The notes below the pieces were generated by a model. It was not told the origin of the DNA. It did no database searches and saw only the letters and a list, made by a program, of their open reading frames with translations. This document shows, piece by piece, positions 55,057 through 63,586 of a stretch of DNA of 64,000 nt. Location of the stretch: assembly GCF_001050015.1 (NCBI RefSeq), contig NZ_CVTB01000088.1, positions 1 to 64,000 on the forward strand. The letters run 5' to 3'. How positions within the stretch are numbered: position 1 is the first letter of the stretch; every line of letters starts with the position of its first letter. This DNA comes from Mycolicibacterium malmesburyense. Lineage in GTDB: Bacteria; Actinomycetota; Actinomycetes; Mycobacteriales; Mycobacteriaceae. A program made the translations under genes and the position numbers.

Positions 55057-55722
55057 TCACCTCATCCAATCCGGTGTCACGGGAAGGCCGTTGCGGTGCC
55101 GGTATTCGGCGATCGCTTTGAGATTGCGCAACTCGAGCAGATGGCCGGGACCGAACATGTCCCAGAAGTCGCCGACCCAGACCGGCCGCTCGGGCGGGGC
55201 GGTCTCCGGATAGGGGTTGCGGTCGTAGAAGGGGTGACGGCAGTTGGTCCACAACACCACCGAGCCGGGCTTGTCGAGGACGACCTGTGCGTCCACGACG
55301 CGCATCAGGTAGATCATCCACAGATGTCTGCCCTGATCCCAGGCGCAGTGGTAGTCCACCGTCATGGCGGCCTCGTTGGCCACGGTTCGGGTGAAAATCC
55401 GTGTCTGCGAACCCAGTCGGTCATAGGCCACCCACAGTCCCGGCTCCTCGGTGGGCGTGAAGCCGCGCAGGCTGTACGTCCATTCCTCCAGGCACCGCGT
55501 GTCGGACAGGTATGCGAACAACGCGTCGGGCGGACAATCGATGTAGTCGTTGACGGTGCAGTACTGACCGTAGACGTGATCGTGCGGATAGACCGACCGC
55601 ATCATCTCCATGATGATCGGAGTTGCCTTTTCGCGCGGGGAGGTCTCCACTCGGATCAGGCCGTCGAGCGGCTCGGCAGTGCCCCGGTGGGCGGTGATGT
55701 CGTCAAGGGCGCGCAGCGACAT
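55057..55722 (-). CDS. SRPBCC-fold (START/polyketide cyclase-like) protein
   Basis: A 221-residue protein with an SRPBCC-like pattern in the central region: VNDYIDCPPDALFAYLSDTR, CLEEWTYSLRGFTPTEE, then a strand-rich core and long C-terminal helix. The family binds hydrophobic ligands and includes aromatase/cyclases. The N-terminal ~50 residues are unusual. It begins inside the ThDP gene (20-bp overlap) with GAGGAG upstream. Its likely role is handling or cyclising an intermediate of the operon; assignment to the fold is moderate. Confidence 0.65.
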   Translation of the reverse strand: MSLRALDDITAHRGTAEPLDGLIRVETSPREKATPIIMEMMRSVYPHDHVYGQYCTVNDYIDCPPDALFAYLSDTRCLEEWTYSLRGFTPTEEPGLWVAYDRLGSQTRIFTRTVANEAAMTVDYHCAWDQGRHLWMIYLMRVVDAQVVLDKPGSVVLWTNCRHPFYDRNPYPETAPPERPVWVGDFWDMFGPGHLLELRNLKAIAEYRHRNGLPVTPDWMR

Positions 55723-57409
55723 GGGACTGGATCTCCTCTGCGGCAGTGGGTTTGGCGGCTTGGTCGAAAAACGCCGCGAACGGCGGGATCTCGTCGGCAG
55801 AACATTCGACGCTGATCACCGAGGGGCCGTCGGTTTCCAACGCGGCGGTGATCGCGGCCGGAAGCGACGTGATGTCGTCGATGTCGGCCGTGGGCAGTCC
55901 GGGGAACATCGCATCCAGTCCGGCGCCCAGGCGGCTCGGGCCGAACCGGTTGTAGCTGTAGCGATCTCCGTAGAAGCGCTGCTCGCGGGTGACGCACATG
56001 GCGTGCGCGTGGTTGTCGAACAGGAGGAACGTCACCGGCAGCCGGTACTCGCGCGCGGTGTGGATCTCCATGCCGTGCATGAGGAAGCTGCCGTCGCCGG
56101 CGATCACCACCGTCCGCCTGCCGCGGCCGAAGGCCATCCCGATTCCGGCGCCGAAGCTGTATCCCATTCCCCCCATGCCGAGCGCGACGACGAAGCGGCC
56201 GTCGCGCCGCACCGCCAGATGGTGAATGGTCGCGGCCCCGATGTTGCCGGCGTCGACCACGATGTCCACCCCGTCGGGCAGCGTTGCGTCGAGCGCGGCC
56301 ATCGCGTCGCGGTACCGGATTCCGGGCCCGTCATGGAGCGGCGGGCGCAACTCGGGACGGACCACGGTGTCGGCGGGCACCCGCACGTGCGCGGGCCGAC
56401 CCGCACCCGACAACGACTGGGCGAGGTTCGCCAGCGAGGCGCGGAGATCATCGGTGTGCACGTGGGTGCACGCGAGATACGGTGGCGCGGAACCGATCGA
56501 GTACACGGGAACCGACGCCAGCGCGTCGTCGAGTCCGGCGCGCGCCGTCACGGTCATCCTGGTTCCGATCAGCAGGCACATCGCGCTGTCGGCGAGGGCC
56601 GAGGCGATGTGCGGATGGCCCATCACGCCGGTCACACCCAGCGCCGACGACGAACCCATCCCCGGCGTGCCCGCCACGTCCTTCGCGTCGGGCACCGTGG
56701 CCACCCGCGCACGCAGCAGCGCGCGCAGCGCCTCGAGTTCGGCGCGGGCGTCGTCCCGCGCCACTTGTTCGCCCGCGATGATCGTGACGGGACCCGCCGC
56801 GCGGCGCAGCGCCCGCGCGATCGCATGGGCGTTGCCGAATTGCGGGTCGACGTGCTCGCCGACCACCACCCCTCCGTTGGCCGGCACTTCTGCTTGCTGA
56901 ATGTCTTTGGGCAGCAACAACACCGAGGGACCCCGACGCGTCCGCGCGGCCTCGATCGCGGCGGGCAGCGCAGTCACGATGTCGTCCCCGGTGAGCACCC
57001 GCCGGCCGTGCACCGACACCGCCGAGAACAGTGCCTGTGCGTCGAGTGCCCCGTTGCGGCCGCTGGTGTCCTGGAACGCGCCGCGCCCTTCGAGCGCGGT
57101 CGGCGGTTGTCCGATCAGCGCGAGCACCGGCACCCGGCTGGCGAGGGCCTCCCCCAGCGCGGGAACGGTGTTCAGGGCGCCGCCACCCGACGTCGCGGCC
57201 ACCACGCCGATGCCGCAACCGCCGCGGCTGTATCCGTCGGCCATGGTGGCCGCGGAGAACTCGTGTTTGGCGAGCACGGCGTCGATGTCGGAGCGGAAGT
57301 ACGCCGCGTCGTAGAGATCTTCGATGTTGGCGCCGTCGACACCGAAGACGAAGCGCACGCCGATCGCCGCGAGGTACTCGACGATGTGATCGACGACCCG
57401 ATGGCCCAT
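55703..57409 (-). CDS. Thiamine-diphosphate-dependent enzyme (acetolactate synthase superfamily)
   Basis: A 568-residue three-domain ThDP enzyme: N-terminal Pyr domain with catalytic Glu50 (AKHEFSAATMADGYSR), a middle domain and a C-terminal PP domain with AGDGSF, ending in Asn of LLFDNHAHAMC for magnesium-ThDP binding. It differs from biosynthetic acetolactate synthase in sequence (GVDGANIEDLYDAAYF replaces the usual FGVPG region) and no regulatory subunit is nearby. It likely decarboxylates a 2-oxo acid and transfers the acyl anion. It is the first gene of the operon, 22-29 bp after a SigL-type promoter, with GGTGAG as ribosome-binding site. Confidence 0.88.
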   Translation of the reverse strand: MGHRVVDHIVEYLAAIGVRFVFGVDGANIEDLYDAAYFRSDIDAVLAKHEFSAATMADGYSRGGCGIGVVAATSGGGALNTVPALGEALASRVPVLALIGQPPTALEGRGAFQDTSGRNGALDAQALFSAVSVHGRRVLTGDDIVTALPAAIEAARTRRGPSVLLLPKDIQQAEVPANGGVVVGEHVDPQFGNAHAIARALRRAAGPVTIIAGEQVARDDARAELEALRALLRARVATVPDAKDVAGTPGMGSSSALGVTGVMGHPHIASALADSAMCLLIGTRMTVTARAGLDDALASVPVYSIGSAPPYLACTHVHTDDLRASLANLAQSLSGAGRPAHVRVPADTVVRPELRPPLHDGPGIRYRDAMAALDATLPDGVDIVVDAGNIGAATIHHLAVRRDGRFVVALGMGGMGYSFGAGIGMAFGRGRRTVVIAGDGSFLMHGMEIHTAREYRLPVTFLLFDNHAHAMCVTREQRFYGDRYSYNRFGPSRLGAGLDAMFPGLPTADIDDITSLPAAITAALETDGPSVISVECSADEIPPFAAFFDQAAKPTAAEEIQSHVAARP

Positions 57410-57437
57410 TGCTCACCTGCTTTCGGACTTCACGAGT

Positions 57438-57465
57438 AACACGGTGTGCGGGCCCGTGGAGTTCA
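57438..57465 (-). promoter_or_regulatory. Candidate SigL promoter of the ThDP operon
   Basis: On the minus strand TGAACT (57460-57465), a 16-bp spacer and CGTGTT (57438-57443) match the SigL consensus TGAACC-N16-CGTgtc with two mismatches. The expected transcript would start ~20 bases before the ThDP start codon at 57409. It lies in the 70-bp gap after rslA, so the operon could be read both from sigL and from this site. Confidence 0.65.
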
Positions 57466-57479
57466 TCCGCTGCGCAGAT

Positions 57480-58205
57480 TCACAGCGAACGTTCGAGGAG
57501 CACTTCACCGGAGTCGGGTGAAACCAGTTGCACGGCAGCGATTTCATTCATCTGCATCGGCGTGGTGGCGCTGGGCAATGCGGTCGCCCCGGAGAGCCCC
57601 AACCAGGTCGCCACCTGGTCGCGGCTGCCGTCGTGGCCCACCACGACCATTCCCAGGTTCTGCGGCGGCGCATCGCGTCGGCCCCAGTCTCCGTAGGTGC
57701 ATGCCATGTCGATCCGGGTGCCCCAGCCATACCCCGTCATCGAGATCGTCGCATTGATCGGCGTATCGGAGGTTTTGGTCATCTCCAGCTGTTGACCCGC
57801 CGCCTGCGGTGGCGCACCGGTCTGCAGGCCGAACGTCTCGGGTCGGATCGCGATCACGACGCCGATCGCCAGCACCGCGGCGGCCAGGCCGACAGCGGCC
57901 GACGCCATCCAGCGCGAGCGCCGACGTCGCGTACGCACCTTGTCGAGCAGACCGTTCAGCAGTTGCGCCGGCGGTTCGGCCTGCCCCGGGTCGGACCCGT
58001 CGAACTCGGCGGGCTCGACCTCGCTCAGCAGCGTGGGGATATCGCGCAGTTCGGCCACGGCGGCCGTGCAGCGCGCACACTGCGAAAGATGTGCCTCGTA
58101 CTCGCGGCGCTCCCCGTCGGAGAGCGAACCCAGAACGTAGGCGGCGTCCCACATTGCGTACCGATCGTCGCCCGCTCGGCCGAGGACCGGTTCGAATGCC
58201 GTCAC
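57480..58205 (-). CDS. rslA: Anti-sigma-L factor RslA
   Basis: A 241-residue zinc-associated anti-sigma factor. The N-terminal cytoplasmic domain has His39-x3-Cys43-x2-Cys46 (HLSQCARC). A single membrane helix follows basic residues RTRRRRSRW (ASAAVGLAAAVLAIGVVIAI), then an extracytoplasmic domain. In M. tuberculosis RslA binds SigL and releases it on oxidation of the zinc cysteines. It overlaps sigL by 4 bp. Confidence 0.92.
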   Translation of the reverse strand: MTAFEPVLGRAGDDRYAMWDAAYVLGSLSDGERREYEAHLSQCARCTAAVAELRDIPTLLSEVEPAEFDGSDPGQAEPPAQLLNGLLDKVRTRRRRSRWMASAAVGLAAAVLAIGVVIAIRPETFGLQTGAPPQAAGQQLEMTKTSDTPINATISMTGYGWGTRIDMACTYGDWGRRDAPPQNLGMVVVGHDGSRDQVATWLGLSGATALPSATTPMQMNEIAAVQLVSPDSGEVLLERSL

Positions 58206-58717
58206 CGTGTCACCCCCATCTCCTCCAACTTGAGCTTGAGCGCCCGCACCCCGTAGTGGAGTCGCGACTTCACGGTTCCCTCCGCGATGTGCAGGTCGGA
58301 TGCGATCTGCGCGGTGGTCCAGCCTTGGTAGTACGCGCGCCTGATGACGGCGCGATGCTCTTCGGACAGCGCACCGATGGCCTCGCCGAGCATCATTCGG
58401 TTCAACGCAGCCTCCACCTCGTCGGGCCCGGCCCGGTCCGCGGTCGTCTCCATGTCGGCGGTGCGGGACTCACTGCGGAAGCGGGCGCTGCGCGTCTCGT
58501 CGATGATCAGGTTGCGAGCCACGGTGAACAGCCACGCCCGCGCCGACCGCGAGCCGTCGGCCGTGACCTCGGGGTGCCGCCACGCCCGCAGTAGCGTCTC
58601 CTGCACGACATCCTCCGCCCGGGCGGTGTCGCCCGTCAGTCGAACCGCATAGCGCCAGATCGCGGCGGCGTGCTCCGCGTAGAACACCCGCATGACGGTC
58701 GCTTCCGGATCGTCCAA
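58202..58717 (-). CDS. sigL: ECF RNA polymerase sigma factor SigL
   Basis: A ~171-residue ECF sigma factor: region 2 (YAEHAAAIWRYAVRLTGDTA, AEDVVQETLLRAWRHPEV) and region 4 (AVIRRAYYQGWTTAQIASDL, AEGTVKSRLHYGVRALKLKL). I prefer TTG 58717, six bases after GGAGG; TTG 58723 is also in frame but abuts that site. It forms an operon with rslA and has a consensus autoregulatory promoter upstream. Context mapA-sigL-rslA is as in M. tuberculosis, where SigL controls polyketide synthase and envelope-oxidation genes. Confidence 0.95.
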   Translation of the reverse strand: MDDPEATVMRVFYAEHAAAIWRYAVRLTGDTARAEDVVQETLLRAWRHPEVTADGSRSARAWLFTVARNLIIDETRSARFRSESRTADMETTADRAGPDEVEAALNRMMLGEAIGALSEEHRAVIRRAYYQGWTTAQIASDLHIAEGTVKSRLHYGVRALKLKLEEMGVTR

Positions 58718-58734
58718 TATCAACCTCCGCTTTA

Positions 58735-58762
58735 GACACGAGGTTGGCGGTCGTCCGGTTCA
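58735..58762 (-). promoter_or_regulatory. SigL autoregulatory promoter
   Basis: On the minus strand TGAACC (58757-58762), a 16-bp spacer and CGTGTC (58735-58740) reproduce the published SigL consensus exactly. It lies in the 52-bp gap between mapA and sigL. The transcript would begin ~10-15 bases before the sigL start. Confidence 0.8.
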
Positions 58763-58775
58763 GTATTCGCGCTTG

Positions 58776-59576
58776 TCAGCGCTGGCGGGTGAGGATGCGC
58801 GGCCCGTCTTCGGTGACGGCCACGGTGTGCTCCCAGTGTGCCGCCCGTGAGCCGTCCGCGGTGACGACGGTCCATTCGTCGTCGAGCACCACCGTCTTGG
58901 TGGTGCCCAGAGTGAGCATCGGCTCGATGGCCAGCACCGAGCCGACCGCGAGATACGGTCCGCGGCCCGGGGCGCCCTCGTTGGGCAGGAACGGATCCAT
59001 GTGCATCTGCCGTCCGATGCCGTGACCGCCGTAGCCGTCGACGATGGCGAACGCGCGACCGTACCGCTTCTCGGCGGCGCGCGTCGCGGTCTCGATGGCG
59101 TGCGAGACGTCGGTGAGCCGGTTGCCGGGCACCATCGCCGCGGCGCCGGCCTCCATGGCCTCCTTGGTCGCCTGCGACAACGTCTCGTCGACCGGGATCA
59201 GGGTGCCGACACCGAACGTGATCGCCGAGTCCCCGTGCCAGCCGTCGACGATCGCTCCACAGTCGATGGACACCAGGTCACCCGGGGCCAGGATCTCCTC
59301 CGCGGACGGAATGCCATGCACCACACGGTCATTGACCGAGGAGCAGATGCTTGCCGGGTACCCGTGGTAGCCGAGGAAGGACGGCACGCCGCCGCCGTCG
59401 CGGATCACCGACTCGGCGACCTCGTCGAGTGCCTGCGTGGAGACCCCGGGAACCGCGGCCTCGCGCACCGCGGCCAGCGCCGAGGCGACCAGGGCTCCGG
59501 CGACCGCCATCGCGTCGAGTTCACCGGGGGTGCGCTGCGGGACGACCTTGCGGCCGCGCAGGCCCATCAGGCCCAT
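58776..59576 (-). CDS. mapA: Methionine aminopeptidase type I
   Basis: A 266-residue MetAP. Metal ligands are visible in order: [17 protein letters not shown] (His), [20 protein letters not shown] (two Asp), GHGIGRQMH (His) and late Glu residues in LAIEPML and WEHTVAV. It removes N-terminal Met from nascent proteins. ATG 59576 follows adk by five bases; ATG 59567 is an alternative. In most bacteria infA comes next; here sigL does. Confidence 0.95.
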   Translation of the reverse strand: MGLMGLRGRKVVPQRTPGELDAMAVAGALVASALAAVREAAVPGVSTQALDEVAESVIRDGGGVPSFLGYHGYPASICSSVNDRVVHGIPSAEEILAPGDLVSIDCGAIVDGWHGDSAITFGVGTLIPVDETLSQATKEAMEAGAAAMVPGNRLTDVSHAIETATRAAEKRYGRAFAIVDGYGGHGIGRQMHMDPFLPNEGAPGRGPYLAVGSVLAIEPMLTLGTTKTVVLDDEWTVVTADGSRAAHWEHTVAVTEDGPRILTRQR

Positions 59577-59581
59577 ACCGA

Positions 59582-60130
59582 CTACTTACCGAGGGCCTGC
59601 AGCGCCCGCGCGAAGACCTCGTCCAGGCCGCCGACCGCGTCGACCTGCTGCAGATTGTTGTTGCGGTAGTACTCGAGCAGCGGATAGGTCTCGTCGCGGT
59701 AGACCTGCATGCGGTTGCGGATCACGTCTTCGGTGTCGTCCTCGCGGCCGCGGGACTTGAGCCGCTTGAACAGTTCGTCCTCAGAGACCTTGAACTCCAG
59801 GACCGCGTCGAGCTTGGTGTTGTGGCGTTTGAGCATCTCGTCGAGCGCCTTGGCCTGCTCCACGGAGCGGGGATAGCCGTCGAGGATGAAGCCGTCGGCG
59901 GCGTCGGATTGTTCGACGCGGTCCTCGACCAACTTGTTCGTCAGCTCCGAGGGCACCAGATCGCCGGCGTCGAGGTACCTCTTGGCTTCCAGGCCCAGGG
60001 GCGTGCCGTCGCCGATGTTCTTCCGGAAGAGGTCACCTGTCGAGATCTGCGGAATTCCGAGCTTCTCGGAGAGCTTCTGAGCCTGTGTGCCCTTGCCGGC
60101 ACCGGGCGGTCCGAGCAGAACGACTCTCAC
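59582..60130 (-). CDS. adk: Adenylate kinase
   Basis: A 182-residue short-type adenylate kinase: P-loop [15 protein letters not shown]-binding [21 protein letters not shown] and the lid region [16 protein letters not shown] without a zinc-binding insertion. It catalyses ATP + AMP to 2 ADP. It overlaps secY by 4 bp and precedes mapA by five bases, the standard secY-adk-map order. Confidence 0.97.
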   Translation of the reverse strand: MRVVLLGPPGAGKGTQAQKLSEKLGIPQISTGDLFRKNIGDGTPLGLEAKRYLDAGDLVPSELTNKLVEDRVEQSDAADGFILDGYPRSVEQAKALDEMLKRHNTKLDAVLEFKVSEDELFKRLKSRGREDDTEDVIRNRMQVYRDETYPLLEYYRNNNLQQVDAVGGLDEVFARALQALGK

Positions 60131-61467
60131 TTCAGGAACCCTTCGTAATTACGCTGCATCAACTGGCTTTCGATCTGTTTCACGGTATCCAAGCCGACGC
60201 CGACGAGGATCAGAACGCCGACACCGCCGAACGGCAGGTTCTGCACCGGACCACTGCTGCCGACGGACAGGAACAGGTTGGGCAGGACGGCGATCAGGCC
60301 CAGGTAGATCGAACCTGGCAGGGTGATCCGGCTCAGCACGTAGCGCAGATAGTCCGCGGTCGGCTTGCCTGGCCGGATGCCGGGGATGAAACCGCCGAAC
60401 TTCTTCATCTCGTCGGCTCGCTCATCGGGATTGAACGTGATGGAGACGTAGAAGTAGGTGAAGAACACGATCAACCCGAAGTAGACCGCGATATAGGCCA
60501 GGCTGCTGGGATCGGTCAGGTAACTCGCGACGAAGCGACTCCACCAGTTGTTGCTGTTCGGGTTGGAACTCCCGCTCTGGATCAGCTGCGTGATGAGCTG
60601 CGGGATGTAGATCAGCGACGAGGCGAAGATCACCGGGATGACGCCGGCCTGGTTGACCTTCAACGGTAGATACGTCGAGGTGCCGCCGTACATCTTGCGG
60701 CCGACCATCCGCTTGGCGTACTGGACCGGGATCCGGCGCTGGCCCTGCTCGACGAACACCACGCCGATGATGATCGCCAGTGCTCCCGCACAGACCAGGG
60801 CGAACACCAGGCCGCCGCGGCTGTCGAGGATGGTCTTGCCCTCGCCCGGAATCGCCGAGGCGATGCTGGCGAAGATGATCAGGGACATGCCGTTGCCGAT
60901 ACCGCGCTCGGTGACCAGCTCGCCCATCCACATCACCAACGCCGCGCCGGCGGTCATCACCAGCACCATCACCACGAGCGTGAAGATGTTCAGCCCCTCG
61001 TTCTGACCCTGGATGATGTCCAGCGTGCAGCCCTGGAGCAGGCCGCCGTTGGCGGCCAACGCCACGATGCTGGTGCTCTGGAGGATCGCGAGCGCGATGG
61101 CCAGATACCGCGTGTACTGCGTCATCTTGGCCTGGCCGGACTGCCCCTCTTTGCGCAGCTGCTCGAACCGCGGGATCACCACGGTCAACAGCTGCACGAT
61201 GATGCTCGCGGTGATGTAGGGCATCACACCGACGGCGAACACCGACAGCTGCAGCAGCGCGCCGCCGGAGAAGAGGTTGATCAGCGAATAGATCTGACCG
61301 GACTCACCGCCCGTGACCTCAGAGATGCACTGCTGCACGTTCGGGTAGTTCACCCCGGGAGACGGGATCGAGGCGCCGACCCGGTAGAGGATGACAATCC
61401 CCAGGGTGAACAGGATCTTTCGCCTCAGGTCGACCGTCCTGAGTGAAGAGATGAAAGCCGAAAGCAC
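60127..61467 (-). CDS. secY: Preprotein translocase subunit SecY
   Basis: A 446-residue ten-helix translocon channel: [20 protein letters not shown] start, [11 protein letters not shown] (plug/TM1-2 region), [41 protein letters not shown] and the cytoplasmic PGKPTADYL loop. GTG 61467 follows AGGAGGA. It is the last of the spc-operon genes in this window; the next upstream gene is divergent. Confidence 0.97.
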   Translation of the reverse strand: MLSAFISSLRTVDLRRKILFTLGIVILYRVGASIPSPGVNYPNVQQCISEVTGGESGQIYSLINLFSGGALLQLSVFAVGVMPYITASIIVQLLTVVIPRFEQLRKEGQSGQAKMTQYTRYLAIALAILQSTSIVALAANGGLLQGCTLDIIQGQNEGLNIFTLVVMVLVMTAGAALVMWMGELVTERGIGNGMSLIIFASIASAIPGEGKTILDSRGGLVFALVCAGALAIIIGVVFVEQGQRRIPVQYAKRMVGRKMYGGTSTYLPLKVNQAGVIPVIFASSLIYIPQLITQLIQSGSSNPNSNNWWSRFVASYLTDPSSLAYIAVYFGLIVFFTYFYVSITFNPDERADEMKKFGGFIPGIRPGKPTADYLRYVLSRITLPGSIYLGLIAVLPNLFLSVGSSGPVQNLPFGGVGVLILVGVGLDTVKQIESQLMQRNYEGFLK

Positions 61468-61734
61468 TCTTCCTCCTGCGCAGCCGGCCTGTTGATCGCG
61501 GCGTGCGGATGGGGCTGGATTCGACCAGCGTCTTGGTTAAGTCGTGTGCGGAACCCCCGTCAAGCGCGCAGCCTGCGAAGTTAACCGTCAAACAGTCTAC
61601 GAGAGTAACAGTTGGGACCCCGTTGGCCCGCATCCGCTGATCGTCCGGTCCCTCACAGCGTCTTCTCAGCCCGGGAACATACCGTCGGTCCAATCTCGTT
61701 ATATCCACTAATCAATAAACGTCAGGAGCGACAG

Positions 61735-62679
61735 ATGCCACGCACGGAGAACGACACCTGGGATCTCGCGTCGAGCGTCGGCGCCACGGCGACGATGGTC
61801 GCGGCCGCACGGGCGATCGCCAGCACCGTCGAGGACCCGTTGATCTCCGATCCCTACGCCGAGCCGTTGGTGCGCGCGGTGGGTGTGGACTTCTTCAGCC
61901 GCCTCGCCAGCGGCGAGCTCAAGCTCGAGGACCTCGACACGGAACCTTCAGATTCAGGGGCGGCGGTCGGCATGGCACGGATGACCGACAACATGGCCGT
62001 GCGCACGCGATTCTTCGACGAATTCTTTCTAGCCGCGGGCGAGGCGGGCATCCGGCAGGCGGTGATCCTCGCCTCGGGCCTCGACGCGCGGGCGTATCGG
62101 TTGGCCTGGCCCGCGGGGACAACGGTGTACGAGATCGACCAGCCCGAGGTCATCGCGTTCAAGACCCAGACGCTTGCCGAGTTGGGCGCCGAGCCCACCG
62201 CGCAGCGACGGACCGTGGCGATCGACCTTCGCTTCGACTGGCCGGCGGCGTTGAAGGCCGCCGGTTTCGATCCGACCGCACCGACCGCCTGGAGCGCCGA
62301 GGGTCTGTTGGGCTATCTGCCGCCGGAGGCGCAGGACAAGCTGCTCGACACCATCACCGAGTTGAGCGCTCCCGGCAGCCGGGTCGCGGTCGAGAGCGGC
62401 CCGTCCGGCGTCGATCCCGCCGACCGCGAGAAGGTGTTGGCACGGATGCAGGAATCGGCGCGGCGGTGGCGCGAGCACGGTTTCGAGCTCGACTTCGCCG
62501 AGCTGATCTACCTCGGCGACCGCAACGAGGCCGGTACTTACCTGGAGGAGCGGGGTTGGCGCCTGGCGCGGCGGACTGTCGGTGAACTGTTGGCCGAAAG
62601 CGGTCTGCCGCAGCTGCCCGACGATGACGAGGTCAGGTTCGGCGACCTGCAGTACGTCACGGGGATACTCGAGGGATGA
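61735..62679 (+). CDS. Class I SAM-dependent methyltransferase (LCMT-like), copy 1
   Basis: A 314-residue methyltransferase of the actinobacterial family related to leucine carboxyl methyltransferases (often called TIGR00027). Family blocks: [48 protein letters not shown] and [19 protein letters not shown] 61735 follows CAGGAG; upstream in-frame sequence is the secY-divergent control region. Mycobacteria have many paralogues, some beside secY. Substrates are generally unknown, with small carboxylates or lipids as candidates. Confidence 0.9.
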   Translation: MPRTENDTWDLASSVGATATMVAAARAIASTVEDPLISDPYAEPLVRAVGVDFFSRLASGELKLEDLDTEPSDSGAAVGMARMTDNMAVRTRFFDEFFLAAGEAGIRQAVILASGLDARAYRLAWPAGTTVYEIDQPEVIAFKTQTLAELGAEPTAQRRTVAIDLRFDWPAALKAAGFDPTAPTAWSAEGLLGYLPPEAQDKLLDTITELSAPGSRVAVESGPSGVDPADREKVLARMQESARRWREHGFELDFAELIYLGDRNEAGTYLEERGWRLARRTVGELLAESGLPQLPDDDEVRFGDLQYVTGILEG

Positions 62680-63578
62680 GCCGGACGGATTCGGACAGCT
62701 GGGATCTGGCGTCGAGCGTGGGCACCACGGCCACGATGGTCGCGGCCGCCCGCGCCATCGCCAGCCGCGAGGACGACCCGCTCTTCGACGATCCGTATGC
62801 CGCTCCCCTGGTGCGCGCGGTCGGCATCGACTTCTTCACCGGCCTGATCGACGGGGGCATCGAGGGGCGGGACATCGACGGTGCCGGGGCCGACTTCATG
62901 GCGAGGATGATCGCGGTGCGGACGCGGTTCTTCGACGACTTCTTCGTCAACTCGACGACCGCGGGCGTGCGGCAGGCGGTGATCCTGGCCTCCGGATTGG
63001 ACTCGCGGTCCTATCGGTTGCCGTGGCCCGACGGGACCGTCGTCTACGAGATCGACCAGCCGCAGGTCATCGAGTTCAAGACCGCGACGCTGGCCTCACT
63101 GGGGGCCAGCCCGTCGGCGCAGCTGCGCACCGTCGGTATCGATTTGCGTGAGGACTGGCCGAAAGCGTTGCAAGACAGCGGTTTCGATCCGGCACAGCCG
63201 ACCGCGTGGAGCGCCGAGGGGCTGCTCGTCTATCTGCCACCCGACGCCCAGGACCGGCTGTTCGACGACATCGGGGCGCTGAGCGCGCCGGGCAGCAAGT
63301 TGGCCACCGAATACCATCCGGACGCCGCGGCGACGATCGGCGAACGCAGCAAGGCGATCAGCGAGCAGTGGGGCGACAACGGCGCCCATCTCGACATCTC
63401 GCACCTCTTCTACGCCGGCGAGCGCCGGCATGTCGGCGACTATCTCACCGAGCACGGCTGGCGGGTGTCGGCGCGGAACCGCCCCGAGGTCTTCGCCGCA
63501 TACGGCCGGATCTTTCCCGACACCGATCTGCTTGCACCCATGCGCGATTCGCTCGCGATCATCGCGACCCGAAACTGA
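62676..63578 (+). CDS. Class I SAM-dependent methyltransferase (LCMT-like), copy 2
   Basis: A 300-residue paralogue of the previous gene, overlapping it by 4 bp (ATGA). Same blocks: [64 protein letters not shown]. Differences concentrate in the segment after [10 protein letters not shown] and in the C-terminal third, consistent with different substrates in one operon. Confidence 0.9.
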   Translation: MSRTDSDSWDLASSVGTTATMVAAARAIASREDDPLFDDPYAAPLVRAVGIDFFTGLIDGGIEGRDIDGAGADFMARMIAVRTRFFDDFFVNSTTAGVRQAVILASGLDSRSYRLPWPDGTVVYEIDQPQVIEFKTATLASLGASPSAQLRTVGIDLREDWPKALQDSGFDPAQPTAWSAEGLLVYLPPDAQDRLFDDIGALSAPGSKLATEYHPDAAATIGERSKAISEQWGDNGAHLDISHLFYAGERRHVGDYLTEHGWRVSARNRPEVFAAYGRIFPDTDLLAPMRDSLAIIATRN

Positions 63579-63586
63579 GGAGCACC

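Noticed and set aside
55610..57439. A 609-residue plus-strand frame opposite the ThDP gene
   Set aside because: The minus-strand reading contains the catalytic Glu and the GDG...N motif of ThDP enzymes. The plus-strand product is His/Arg-rich low-complexity sequence.
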